A stretch of DNA of 64,000 nucleotides from positions 124,001 to 188,000 of the forward strand of contig JBQTIU010000022.1 in the NCBI GenBank assembly GCA_052387815.1, given 5' to 3'. Of the stretch, positions 24,914 through 33,282 are shown piece after piece. A program made the position numbers and the translations under genes. A model generated the notes under the pieces. The model saw only the letters and a list, made by a program, of their open reading frames with translations. It had not been told where the DNA came from and did not search any database. The DNA comes from JBQTIU01 sp052387815. GTDB taxonomy: Bacteria; Pseudomonadota; Alphaproteobacteria; CACIAM-22H2. Each line of letters starts with the position of its first letter. Within the stretch, counting starts at the first letter, position 1.

Positions 24914-25393
24914 ATGGCCGAGGGGTCGGCGCCCGGCCGCGGCCCGGCCGCCTTGACTAGGGACCGGATCGCCGGCTCGGTCCTGCTGCTCTTGGCCTTG
25001 GGCATCGCTTGGCAGACCCGAGATCTGCCGCTCGGTTCGCTCACCGAACCGGGCCCGGCCTATATGCCGCTCCTGGTCGCGATCCTGTTGGGCGCGCTCG
25101 GTGTCGCGGTGGCGCTCACGGGCGGCCGGTCGCCGTCGCTCGGATCGATGCGGTGGCCCGAATCCGGGCACGCGGCGATGATCCTGCTGGCCTGCGCCTT
25201 CGCGGCCGTGGCGCTCGAGCGGCTCGGCTACCGCTTGACGACGATCGCGCTGCTGGTCTTCCTGGTCGGCGTGGTCGAGCGCAAGCCGCCGGCGATCGTC
25301 GCGGCCCTCGCCCTCGGGCTTTCGATGGGCTCGTTCTTCCTGTTCTCCGACCTCTTGCGGGTGCCGCTGCCGCGCGGCCCGTGGAACTTCTAG
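24914..25393 (+). CDS. tctB: TTT transporter small membrane subunit (TctB), system 1
   Basis: A 159-residue protein with four hydrophobic helices (residues about 20-35, 50-70, 85-105 and 120-145). This is the usual layout of TctB, the poorly conserved small membrane subunit. It sits between tctC and tctA. The next gene starts one base after its stop. Confidence 0.88.
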   Translation: MAEGSAPGRGPAALTRDRIAGSVLLLLALGIAWQTRDLPLGSLTEPGPAYMPLLVAILLGALGVAVALTGGRSPSLGSMRWPESGHAAMILLACAFAAVALERLGYRLTTIALLVFLVGVVERKPPAIVAALALGLSMGSFFLFSDLLRVPLPRGPWNF

Positions 25394-25394
25394 G

Positions 25395-26909
25395 GTGTTG
25401 GACACCTTCCAGAACCTCTATCTGGGCTTCGCGGTCGCGTTCACGCCGGCGGTCCTGTTCTACGCCGTCCTCGGCTGCGTCGTGGGAACGCTGGTCGGGA
25501 TGCTGCCCGGCCTGGGCCCGCTGGCCGGCATCAGCCTGCTGTTGCCGATCACCTTCGGCCTCAACCCCACCGCCGCGATCGTGCTGCTCGCCGGCATCTA
25601 TTACGGCGCCATGTACGGCGGATCGACGACCTCGATCCTGATGCGCATCCCGGGCGAGGCGGCCTCGGTCATCACCTGCATCGACGGCTACGCCATGACC
25701 CAGAACGGCCGCGCCGGACCGGCGCTCGCCATCGCGGCGATCGGGTCCTTCGTCGCCGGAACGCTGAGCGTGGTGGCCCTCATGCTGCTCGCCCCGCCGC
25801 TCGCCGCCTTCGCGCTGCGGTTCGGTCCGCCCGAATACGTGGCCCTGCTCCTGCTCGCGCTGCTGGTGCTTTCCTATATGAGCAGCGGCCCCATGCCCAA
25901 GACTCTGGCGATGGCGGCGCTCGGCCTGTTCCTGGGCACCATCGGCATCGACGCCATGTCGGGGTTCATGCGCTTCAGCTATGGCCTGTACGAGCTCGGC
26001 GACGGCATCGGTATCGTCCCCGTCGCCGTGGGGCTGTTCGGCATCTCCGAGATCCTGCTCGTCGCCGGGCAGCCGACGCCGCCGCGCATCCGCAAGCCCA
26101 GGTTCAAGGAGCTATACCCATCCCGGGAGGAGATGGCCCTCTCGGTCGGGCCGGTTGCCCGGGGAACCTTGCTCGGCTTCCTCATCGGCATCGTCCCGGG
26201 CTCGGCCCACATCATTTCGTCCTTCGTGTCCTATGGCGTCGAGCGGCGCCTGTCGGCGCACCCCGAGCGCTTCGGGCAGGGCGCGGTCGAAGGCGTCGCC
26301 GGGCCGGAATCGGCGAACAACGCCGCCGCCTCGGGCGCCTTCGTCCCGATGCTGGCCTTGGGGCTGCCGTCGGGGCCGATCCCGGCGGTGATGATGGCCG
26401 CGCTCATGGTCCACGGCGTCTCGCCCGGGCCGCTGCTGATCGAACAGCAGCCGGCGCTGTTCTGGGGGTTCATCGCCAGTATGTACGTGGGCAACGTGGT
26501 CCTCCTGGTCCTCAACCTGCCGATGGTGGGACTGTTCGTGAACCTGCTGCGCATCCCCTACCCTTATCTTTACCCGGCCATCCTCCTGTTCTGCGTGCTG
26601 GGCGTCTATGCGGTCAACCAGAGCACGCTCGACGTGTGGATCATGGCGGCGATGGGTGCGCTCGGCTATGGGTTGCGCAAGTTCGACTTCGACGTGGCGC
26701 CGGTCGTCCTCGGGCTCATCCTGTCGCCGATGCTGGAGATGAGCCTGCGCCAGTCGCTCGCCATGTCGGCGGGGAGCTACGGGATCTTCCTCGACCGGCC
26801 GATCGCCGCCGCCATGCTCGGGCTCGGCCTCGTGCTTCTCATCGTCAGCCTGCGGCCGCTGGGAGGCGCGGGTTGGCGCCGGCGGATCGGGCTGGACGAC
26901 CGGGCTTAA
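25395..26909 (+). CDS. tctA: TTT transporter large membrane subunit (TctA), system 1
   Basis: A 504-residue, 10-12 helix permease with the TctA signatures LVGMLPGLGPLAGISLLLP near the N-terminus, YYGAMYGGSTTSILMRIPGEA around 75-95 and VAGPESANNAAASGAFVPML in the middle. It uses the cation gradient to import carboxylates delivered by the binding protein. Translation starts at GTG. It ends close to the convergent deoB gene. Confidence 0.95.
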   Translation: MLDTFQNLYLGFAVAFTPAVLFYAVLGCVVGTLVGMLPGLGPLAGISLLLPITFGLNPTAAIVLLAGIYYGAMYGGSTTSILMRIPGEAASVITCIDGYAMTQNGRAGPALAIAAIGSFVAGTLSVVALMLLAPPLAAFALRFGPPEYVALLLLALLVLSYMSSGPMPKTLAMAALGLFLGTIGIDAMSGFMRFSYGLYELGDGIGIVPVAVGLFGISEILLVAGQPTPPRIRKPRFKELYPSREEMALSVGPVARGTLLGFLIGIVPGSAHIISSFVSYGVERRLSAHPERFGQGAVEGVAGPESANNAAASGAFVPMLALGLPSGPIPAVMMAALMVHGVSPGPLLIEQQPALFWGFIASMYVGNVVLLVLNLPMVGLFVNLLRIPYPYLYPAILLFCVLGVYAVNQSTLDVWIMAAMGALGYGLRKFDFDVAPVVLGLILSPMLEMSLRQSLAMSAGSYGIFLDRPIAAAMLGLGLVLLIVSLRPLGGAGWRRRIGLDDRA

Positions 26910-26936
26910 AGCCCGCCGCCTGGCCTCATGGCCCGT

Positions 26937-28169
26937 TCAGGCGCGGGGCCGCCTGAGGAACGAGGTTCCGCGCTCGAGCGGCGGGAGGCCGAGGTGGAGG
27001 GCGAGGCTCTGGCCGATATCGGCGAAGGTCTTGCGCTGGCCGATGGGCCTGGGCGCCACCTCGGGGCCGAAGGCCAGCACCGGCACGTGCTCGCGGGTGT
27101 GGTCGGTGCCGCGCCAGGTGGGATCGCAGCCGTGATCGGCGCTGATCACCGCCACGTCGCCGGGACGCAAGGCGCGCTCGAATTCCGGCAGGCGCGCGTC
27201 GAACTCCTCGAGCGCCGCGGCATAGCCGGCGGGGTCGCGGCGGTGGCCGAACAAGGTGTCGAAATCGACGAAGTTGGCGAACACCAGCGTGCGCTCTTGG
27301 GCCTCGCGCGCCGCCTCGAGCGTGACGTCGAACAACGCCATGTTGCCCTCGGCCTTGACGGTGCGGGCGATGCCGCGATGGGCGAAGATGTCGGCGACCT
27401 TGCCGACCGCGACCACCGTCCCGCCGCTCGCCGTAAGCCGGTCGAGCAGGGTGGGCGCCGGCGGCGGGGTCGCGAGGTCGCGGCGGTTGCCGGTGCGCCG
27501 GAAGCCGCCCGGGGAGCCCACGAAGGGCCGTGCGATCACCCGGCCGATGCGGTAGGCGTCGACCAGATCGCGGGCGATCTCGCACACCTCGTAGAGCCGC
27601 GTCAGGCCGAAGGTCTGTTCATGGGCCGCGATCTGGAACACGCTGTCGGCCGAGGTGTAGACGATCGGCTTGCCGGTGCGCAGGTGCTCGGCCCCCAGCT
27701 CGGCGACGATCTCGGTGCCCGAGGCGTGGCGGTTGCCGATGAGGCCGGGCAGCCGCGCCCGGGCGATCAGCGCGCCCGTTAGCTCCTCGGGGAAACTCGG
27801 GTAGGCCGGCGGGAAATAGCCCCAGTCGAACTCGACCGGCACGCCGGCCATTTCCCAGTGGCCGCTCGGCGTGTCCTTGCCGCGGCTCACTTCCGCCGCA
27901 TAGCCATGAGCGCCGGCGAACGGCCCGGCGGACTCGAGGCCCGGCGGCATGCGCCCGGAACTCAAGCGCGCGGCCTCGCCGAGGCCGAGGCGCACGAGGT
28001 TGGGGAGCTTGAGCCGACCGCGGCGACGAGGGGTGTCGGCGCCGCCGGCCGCGCAGGCGAGCGCGATGTGGCCGAGCGTATCGGCGCCCGCATCGCCGAA
28101 CGAGGCGGCATCGAGGGCGGAGCCGATGCCGAACGAATCCATGACCAGGAGGAAGGCGCGTCGAGCCAT
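26937..28169 (-). CDS. deoB: Phosphopentomutase
   Basis: A 410-residue enzyme that interconverts (deoxy)ribose-1-phosphate and -5-phosphate, linking nucleoside phosphorylases to deoC or the pentose phosphate pathway. The metal and phosphate site is visible in MDSFGIGSALDAASFGDAGAD, the acceptor threonine region in KDTPSGHWEMAG, and the C-terminal metal site in SADHGCDPTWRGTDHTREH. It belongs functionally with the deo genes to its right but is separated from deoA by the nuclease/DUF2019 island, with about 80 bp between its start and the last DUF2019 gene. Confidence 0.96.
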   Translation of the reverse strand: MARRAFLLVMDSFGIGSALDAASFGDAGADTLGHIALACAAGGADTPRRRGRLKLPNLVRLGLGEAARLSSGRMPPGLESAGPFAGAHGYAAEVSRGKDTPSGHWEMAGVPVEFDWGYFPPAYPSFPEELTGALIARARLPGLIGNRHASGTEIVAELGAEHLRTGKPIVYTSADSVFQIAAHEQTFGLTRLYEVCEIARDLVDAYRIGRVIARPFVGSPGGFRRTGNRRDLATPPPAPTLLDRLTASGGTVVAVGKVADIFAHRGIARTVKAEGNMALFDVTLEAAREAQERTLVFANFVDFDTLFGHRRDPAGYAAALEEFDARLPEFERALRPGDVAVISADHGCDPTWRGTDHTREHVPVLAFGPEVAPRPIGQRKTFADIGQSLALHLGLPPLERGTSFLRRPRA

Positions 28170-28249
28170 GCGTGCCTCGCCACCGAGACCGCGAGTTTAC
28201 CCGATTCCACCGCCGGCGGGGACGTTCTCGGGTCTCCTTCTCGGGGAAA

Positions 28250-28615
28250 CTATGATCTGCCGTCCCGCCAGCGGTCCAGGATGCCCCATGCGTCGAGACC
28301 GACGCCTGTGCCTTCGTACTCTCGACAGATCGCTTCGAGGACGGACACGGCGCGATCGGGAGCGAACAGTAGGGCGTCCGCCGCGGCCTGAGTGCGCACG
28401 CCCAGGTTCTCGTGTTCGAGGAGCAGCAGCAGTGCCGCGTGCGCGTCCCTGCCGCGTGCATGAAGTTCGCGCCCAATGCCGATGATGATGTCCATCTTGC
28501 GGTTCTCCGCCGGCGTGTCGAGAACGACGACCGCTTCGAAATGCTCGAGGGCCGTCTTCTCGTACCGAGCGACGAGTTCCGCGACCGCCAGTTTGGCATA
28601 GTTCGGTCTGGCCAT
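28250..28615 (-). CDS. DUF2019 family protein, copy 2 (HEAT-like)
   Basis: A 121-residue all-helical protein of the DUF2019 type. It begins MARPNYAKLAVAELVARYEK and contains the HEAT-like helices ENLGVRTQAAADALLFAPDR. It is a tandem duplicate of the gene immediately upstream. Most of the two genes align at DNA level without gaps over more than 300 bp at a constant offset of 403 bp. The C-terminus differs most. It is likely cytosolic and may bind another protein, for instance the nuclease-like product of the same island. Confidence 0.85.
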   Translation of the reverse strand: MARPNYAKLAVAELVARYEKTALEHFEAVVVLDTPAENRKMDIIIGIGRELHARGRDAHAALLLLLEHENLGVRTQAAADALLFAPDRAVSVLEAICREYEGTGVGLDAWGILDRWRDGRS

Positions 28616-29008
28616 CGGCTGGTCGTTCCTCGCGCCTCCCCTTTCACGGAAGTTGTGATTCACCGTTCCGCCAACGGTCCAGGATGCCCCCTGCGTCCGC
28701 TCCGATGCCTGTCCCTTTGAAATCGCGTCGGATCGCTTCGAGGACGGACACGGCGCGATCGGGAGCGAACAGAAGGGCGTCCGCCGCGGCCTGAGTGCGC
28801 ACGCCCGGGTTCTCGTGTTCGAGGAGCGGCAGCAACGCCGCGTGCGCGTCCCTGCCGCGTGCATGAAGTTCGCGCCCAATGCCGATGATGATGTCCATCT
28901 TGCGGTTCGCGGTCGGCGTGTCGAGGACGACGACCGCTTCGAAATGCTCGAGGGCCGTCTTCTCGTACCGAGCGACCAGCTCGGCGACGGACAGTTTCGC
29001 GTAGTTGA
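28255..29008. repeat. Tandem duplication, about 350-bp unit, 403-bp offset
   Basis: The two DUF2019 genes are direct repeats. Matching landmarks (the CGGTCCAGGATGCCCC block, the AGCGAACAG block and the CGTACCGAGCGAC block) are all exactly 403 bp apart, so no indel separates them. Nearly all bases agree in the middle of the genes. This indicates a fairly recent duplication by unequal crossing over or replication slippage. Confidence 0.9.
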
Positions 29009-29018
29009 CTTTGCTCAT
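28644..29018 (-). CDS. DUF2019 family protein, copy 1 (HEAT-like)
   Basis: A 124-residue helical protein beginning MSKVNYAKLSVAELVARYEK, with the DUF2019-like pattern ELVxRYxxxALE, RGRDAHAALLPLLEHENPG and VRTQAAADALLFAPDRA. Its start overlaps the end of the upstream nuclease-like gene by 4 bp, which implies translational coupling and roughly balanced synthesis. This arrangement, a nuclease followed by a small helical protein, is what toxin-immunity pairs show. That role is inferred and has not been shown for this protein. Confidence 0.85.
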   Translation of the reverse strand: MSKVNYAKLSVAELVARYEKTALEHFEAVVVLDTPTANRKMDIIIGIGRELHARGRDAHAALLPLLEHENPGVRTQAAADALLFAPDRAVSVLEAIRRDFKGTGIGADAGGILDRWRNGESQLP

Positions 29019-29752
29019 TTTAGAACTCCATGGTCTCGCAAGATATTCAACCCTCTTCTGTACTGCCGACCGAAGTCCAGCTCCTCGATCGATTCGCGGA
29101 CCGAAAGGCCGTTCAGGTCACGGGGCCTCCTGTTGTAATACCCGGTTATCCCCCAGTGTTTCCAGAACGGGATGCAGACGATGTTCTCGGTGGTGTGGAT
29201 GCGGCCCGGGAACCTCGCCAAATTCCCGTCGGTCTGCCCGACGATATGATGGCAGTCCTGCCAAACCCGGATCTTGTTCTCGAAATACTTCTCGAAAGCC
29301 TTGGGGCTGTCAAACTCCATGTACTCGGGCGACATGCGAAGCTCATCGAGGGTCCGCGGGTACTCCAGCTCGTCCATCAGCGCGCGCACGACTTCTGCCG
29401 TGATGACCACCGCACCTCTCAGCCGGCGACCCAACTCGCTGGTGACTTTCTCAACGTTGATGGCAACCAGCTGGAGCCAGCGCTCGCGCTCCGTCGTCGG
29501 CGTTCCGTTGGCGCCGTTCCCGTGGTTGCTGCTGTCGGCATTGCCATCGCCGCCGCCGGCCTCCCGCCACTGTCCGCCCGTGGACGTGCCGGCAGGATGA
29601 CGCGGCTGGTTGGGATCGAACCCGGCTTTGAGGCCGAGTTGCACCTCGAGCGCGATGAGCCGGCGGTCCACATCCTCATAGAAGCGCCGCACCCCCGCAC
29701 GGATTCGATCCAGGAGCTCGCGGAGCTTGTCGGGTGGGAGATGCTGCAGCAA
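29015..29752 (-). CDS. Putative HHIV-motif (HNH-like) nuclease or effector
   Basis: A 245-residue protein with three parts. Residues 1-45 are a charged helical segment. Residues 45-62 (FDPNQPRHPAGTSTGGQW) match a linker often seen in phage-derived and effector proteins, followed by a low-complexity Gly/Asn stretch to about 85. The C-terminal part has QDCHHIVGQTDGN (H168-H169), then RIHTTENIVCIP (H186, N190), resembling the paired His/Asn of HNH/AHH-type nuclease toxins. The start is TTG, supported by AGGA six bases upstream, a promoter about 40-60 bp upstream and an in-frame stop further up. It heads an island with two DUF2019 genes inside the deo cluster. Confidence 0.72.
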   Translation of the reverse strand: MLQHLPPDKLRELLDRIRAGVRRFYEDVDRRLIALEVQLGLKAGFDPNQPRHPAGTSTGGQWREAGGGDGNADSSNHGNGANGTPTTERERWLQLVAINVEKVTSELGRRLRGAVVITAEVVRALMDELEYPRTLDELRMSPEYMEFDSPKAFEKYFENKIRVWQDCHHIVGQTDGNLARFPGRIHTTENIVCIPFWKHWGITGYYNRRPRDLNGLSVRESIEELDFGRQYRRGLNILRDHGVLK

Positions 29753-29788
29753 GGGAATTCCTGGAGTCCGTATGCCCGTTTCGTACTT

Positions 29789-29816
29789 ATTATCAACAAT
29801 ACGGACTTATTGTCAA
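29789..29816 (-). promoter_or_regulatory. Strong sigma-70 promoter of the nuclease/DUF2019 island
   Basis: On the minus strand TTGACA (29816-29811), 16 bp, then GATAAT (29794-29789) forms one of the best promoter matches in the window, in a distinctly AT-rich patch. The predicted transcript starts near 29782, leaving about 30 bases before the TTG start. AATAAGTCCG and AATAAGTACG, direct repeats about 21 bp apart, overlap the spacer and -10 and could be an operator. Confidence 0.75.
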
Positions 29817-29933
29817 GAACAAACTGGTCTTTCCGGTTCGGCGCCATCAACCTCTTGATATGGCTGTTAGATTTATCCACCGGCGGGCCCGATCACGCGG
29901 CCGCGCGAACCACGCCGGCGACCGCGCGCCGCG

Positions 29934-31265
29934 TTACGGCCCGGCGCCGAGCCGCCGCAGGATCACGGGCGTGAGTGCCGGTCGGTGATCGCCGACCACG
30001 ACCGCGGCGCGGATCGCGGCCGCGGCGCGCTCGGCGTCGGCGCCGTTGCGGGCGTGGACCACGCACAGCGGCGCCGCGCCGACCTCTTCGCCGGGGCCGC
30101 GCACGTCCGCGAGCCCGACCGCGGGATCGATGTCGTCCTCGGCCCGCCGGCGCCCGCCGCCGAGCGCCACAACCACGAGCCCGAGCGCGCGGGCGTCCAT
30201 GCGCTGGAGGATGCCGGCGCGATCCGAGGCGACCGGCAGCCGCACCGGCGCCGCCTCGAGATAGCGGCCAGCGTGCTCGACGAGATCGGCGGGGCCGCCA
30301 AGCGCGGCCACCATCCGTGCGAAGCGCTCGGCGGCGTCGCCCGAGGCGAGCGCGCGCTCGACCGCGTGATGCGCGGCGTCGCGATCCGGGGCCACGCGCC
30401 CCAGCACCAAAAGCTCGGTCGCCAGCGCGCGCGTCACCTCGTCGAGCCGGGCCTCGCGCGCAGCGCCCGTCAAGTAGGCGACCGCCTCCTTGACCTCGAG
30501 CGCATTGCCAGCACTGCGGCCCAGCACCTGGTTCATGTCGGTGAGCAACGCCACGGTGGGTAGCCCGGCGCCGGTCGCCACCTCGACGATGTTCTCGGCC
30601 AGCAAAGTTGCGTCGCCGACCGCCGGTAGGAAGGCGCCCGAGCCGAACTTCACGTCCATCACCAAACCCTTGAGGCCTGCCGCGAGCTTTTTCGACAGGA
30701 TCGAGGCGGTGATCAGCGGCACCGACTCGACGCTCGCGGTCAGGTCGCGGACGGCATAGAGGCGGCGGTCGGCCGGCGCGAGGTTCGGCGTCTGGCCGAC
30801 GATGGCGCAGCCGACCTCGCGGACCGCGCGCTGGAAGCGATCGAGGCCGGGCCTGGTGTCGTAGCCAGGGATGCTGGCGAGCTTGTCGAGGGTGCCGCCG
30901 GTGTGGCCGAGCCCGCGACCCGAGATCATCGGCACCGCCCCGCCCGCCGCCGCGACGATCGGGGCGAGCATGAGGCTGACCTTATCCCCCACCCCGCCGG
31001 TCGAGTGCTTGTCGAGCGGGGGCCCCGGCAGGTCCTCTCGCGACCAGTCGAGAACGACGCCCGAGCGGGTCATGGCGCGGGTCAGCGCGACTCCTTCCTC
31101 GCGCGTCATGCCGCGCAAGAAGACCGCCATGGCGAAGGCGGCGATCTGCGCCTTGTTGAGCGACCCGTCCGTGATCCCGCCAACCACGAACTCGATCTCG
31201 GCCTCGCTCAAGCTCGCGCCGTCGCGCTTGCGGCGGATGATCTCCTGGGGCAGGAACGAAGCCAT
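29934..31265 (-). CDS. deoA: Thymidine phosphorylase
   Basis: A 443-residue pyrimidine nucleoside phosphorylase that splits thymidine or deoxyuridine with phosphate to give deoxyribose-1-phosphate. The family signature DKHSTGGVGDKVSLMLAP lies at about residues 84-101, and GHTGGTLDKLASIPG and DVKFGSGAFLP follow. Length is normal for bacterial DeoA. It is the last gene of the tight salvage run before the island. The downstream continuation of the pathway, deoB, lies beyond the three inserted genes. Confidence 0.96.
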   Translation of the reverse strand: MASFLPQEIIRRKRDGASLSEAEIEFVVGGITDGSLNKAQIAAFAMAVFLRGMTREEGVALTRAMTRSGVVLDWSREDLPGPPLDKHSTGGVGDKVSLMLAPIVAAAGGAVPMISGRGLGHTGGTLDKLASIPGYDTRPGLDRFQRAVREVGCAIVGQTPNLAPADRRLYAVRDLTASVESVPLITASILSKKLAAGLKGLVMDVKFGSGAFLPAVGDATLLAENIVEVATGAGLPTVALLTDMNQVLGRSAGNALEVKEAVAYLTGAAREARLDEVTRALATELLVLGRVAPDRDAAHHAVERALASGDAAERFARMVAALGGPADLVEHAGRYLEAAPVRLPVASDRAGILQRMDARALGLVVVALGGGRRRAEDDIDPAVGLADVRGPGEEVGAAPLCVVHARNGADAERAAAAIRAAVVVGDHRPALTPVILRRLGAGP

Positions 31266-31289
31266 GTCACGCCCGCGGGGTGAGCGCGA

Positions 31290-32072
31290 TCAGTATCGGG
31301 AGCGCTCGCCGGCGCCCGTCCCGTGGCCGAGCCGGCGCAGGAGGTCGTCGAGGAGCCCGCTGGCGCCGATGCGCAACGTGCGCGAGCTCGCCCAGGCGGG
31401 CCCCAGGATCGCATCCGCGAGTTCGAGATAGGCCCGCGCCTGCTCGAGGGTCTTGACGCCGCCCGCGGCCTTGAAGCCGACCGTCCGGCGCGACCGACGG
31501 GCCTCGCGGATCGCCTCGAGCATGGTGCGCGCCGCCGCCGGCGTGGCGCCCACCGCAACCTTGCCGGTCGAGGTCTTGAGGAAGTCGGCGCCGGCCGATA
31601 TCGCCTCGCGGCTCGCCGCGGCGATGAGCTCGGGGCTCTTCAGCACCCCGGTCTCGAGGATGACCTTGAGGGTGGTCCGGGGTCCGGCCGCCGCGCGGAC
31701 CGCCGCCACCCCCGCGCGCGCCTGCGCCCGCCGCCCGGCCATGAAGCGGCGATAGGGGAACACCATGTCGATCTCCTCGGCGCCTTCGGCAAGCGCCGCC
31801 TTCGCTTCCCTGGCGGCGGCGGCGGGGCTGGCGTTGCCGGCCGGGAAATCGACCACGGCGGCGACCCGGACCCCGGTGCCTTCGAGCGCCCGGCGGGCCA
31901 CGCAGGCAAGCCGCGGGTAGACGCACACCGCGGCCACCTTGCCCGCCGGCGTGAGCGCGCGCTTGCACAGCGCCGCGATCGCCGCCTCGTCGTCGCTGTC
32001 GTTGAGGCTCGTTAGATCGAGCAGCGAGAGCGCCCGACGGGCGTCTCGAGTCTCCTTGCGCTCACTCGGCAT
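31290..32072 (-). CDS. deoC: Deoxyribose-phosphate aldolase
   Basis: A 260-residue class I aldolase that cleaves deoxyribose-5-phosphate to acetaldehyde and glyceraldehyde-3-phosphate. The Schiff-base lysine is K166 in DFLKTSTGK. The partner K201 in VGFKAAGGVK and D102 in EIDMVFPY complete the active site. Its start overlaps the end of the purine nucleoside phosphorylase gene by 11 bp, and 24 bp separate it from deoA. Confidence 0.96.
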   Translation of the reverse strand: MPSERKETRDARRALSLLDLTSLNDSDDEAAIAALCKRALTPAGKVAAVCVYPRLACVARRALEGTGVRVAAVVDFPAGNASPAAAAREAKAALAEGAEEIDMVFPYRRFMAGRRAQARAGVAAVRAAAGPRTTLKVILETGVLKSPELIAAASREAISAGADFLKTSTGKVAVGATPAAARTMLEAIREARRSRRTVGFKAAGGVKTLEQARAYLELADAILGPAWASSRTLRIGASGLLDDLLRRLGHGTGAGERSRY

Positions 32073-32880
32073 CGCCGAGGCCCTCGAGAAACGCCGTCAA
32101 CAGCCGGCCGAGATCGCCTGCCGCTTGCGCCGCGACCCGCAGGGTCTCGGCGTGGGCGATCGGGCTTGCGTCGAGGCCGGCGGCGAGGTTGGTGATCGTC
32201 GAGATGGCGGCGACGCGCAGGCCGCAATGGCGGGCGACGATGACTTCGGGCACCGTCGACATGCCCACGGCATCGGCGCCGAGCGCGATGAAGGCGCGGA
32301 TCTCGGCCGGAGTCTCGAAGCTCGGGCCGAGACAGCCGAGATAGACGCCCTCGCCGAGCGCGATCCCGAGCGCCGCCGCCTTGGCTTTCAGCAACCGGCG
32401 CAGCGCCGGATCGTAGGCATCGACCAGCGACGGGAAGCGCGGTCCGAAGGCCTCGTCGTTGGGCCCGGCCAGGGGATTGCCGGGAAAGAAGTTGATGTGG
32501 TCGGCGATCGTCATCAGCTCGCCGGGGCGCAGGTCGCGCTTGAGCGCGCCGGCGGCGTTGGTCAGGATCACGATCTCGCACCCGATCAACTTCAAGGTGC
32601 GGATGAAGGTCTTGACGGATTCGGGCGCCACACCCTCGTAGGCATGGGCGCGGCCCTTGAGGCAGGCCACGCAAACGCCGCCGAGCCTCCCCAAGACCGC
32701 TTGCCCCGGGTGCCCTTCCACGCGCGCCGTCGGGAATCCAGGGAGATCGCCATAGGCGATGGCGATGGGCGCCTCGATGCGCTCCGCGAGGGCGGACAGG
32801 CCCGACCCGAGGACGATGCCGACGCGGGGCGCGAACCCGGGCGCCAGACTCGCGATGACCTCGGCCGCCGTCGCCGCCAT
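32062..32880 (-). CDS. punA: Purine nucleoside phosphorylase
   Basis: A 272-residue enzyme of the trimeric PNP family. The phosphate loop is GIVLGSGLSAL (near residue 22), with VEGHPGQAVLG near 61 and LTNAAGALKRDLRPG near 110. The base-binding region is STITNLAAGLDASPIAHAE, where Asn in the TN motif indicates 6-oxopurine (inosine/guanosine) preference by analogy with characterised PNPs. It starts one base before the cdd stop-side boundary and overlaps deoC, so it belongs to the same transcript. Confidence 0.95.
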   Translation of the reverse strand: MAATAAEVIASLAPGFAPRVGIVLGSGLSALAERIEAPIAIAYGDLPGFPTARVEGHPGQAVLGRLGGVCVACLKGRAHAYEGVAPESVKTFIRTLKLIGCEIVILTNAAGALKRDLRPGELMTIADHINFFPGNPLAGPNDEAFGPRFPSLVDAYDPALRRLLKAKAAALGIALGEGVYLGCLGPSFETPAEIRAFIALGADAVGMSTVPEVIVARHCGLRVAAISTITNLAAGLDASPIAHAETLRVAAQAAGDLGRLLTAFLEGLGDAE

Positions 32881-33282
32881 CTACCGCCCCAGGTTACGCG
32901 GGCCGAAGGACAGCGGCAGCAATTCGCCGAGGCTCAAGGTGCGCCGCAGTCCCTCGGGACCGCAGATGTGGACCTTCACCTCGGGCGCCGCGAACTCCGA
33001 CAGGCGCTGGCGGCAGCCGCCGCAGGGCGTGCACAACTCGGGCCCGCCGCCCATGATCACGACCTCGACGATCCGGCGGTCGCCGCCGGTCACCATGGCG
33101 CCGATCGCGCTCGCCTCGGCGCATTGGGCTTGCGGGTAGGCAGCGTTCTCGACGTTCGCGCCGGCGTAGAGCCGGCCGCTCGCGGCCTTGACGCACGCCC
33201 CCACTCGGAACCCCGAGTACGGTGCATGGGCGTTGTCCATCGCCGCCCGCGCCAGCGTGATCATGTCGTCGGGCACGCTCAT
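32881..33282 (-). CDS. cdd: Cytidine deaminase
   Basis: A 133-residue homotetrameric-type cytidine deaminase. The zinc site is C54-A-E56 in AQCAEASAIG, with E56 as proton shuttle, plus CTPCGGCRQRL with C87 and C90. The substrate-binding FRVGACVKAASGRLYAGANVE is also clear. It turns (deoxy)cytidine into (deoxy)uridine for the phosphorylases. It overlaps the permease gene by 4 bp and is followed directly by the PNP gene. Confidence 0.96.
   Translation of the reverse strand: MSVPDDMITLARAAMDNAHAPYSGFRVGACVKAASGRLYAGANVENAAYPQAQCAEASAIGAMVTGGDRRIVEVVIMGGGPELCTPCGGCRQRLSEFAAPEVKVHICGPEGLRRTLSLGELLPLSFGPRNLGR

Noticed and set aside
29753..29880. Alternative N-terminus for the nuclease from an upstream ATG at 29880
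   Set aside because: That frame is out of phase with the nuclease and would run through the strong promoter; an in-frame stop lies upstream of the TTG start, so a longer protein would need a frameshift.
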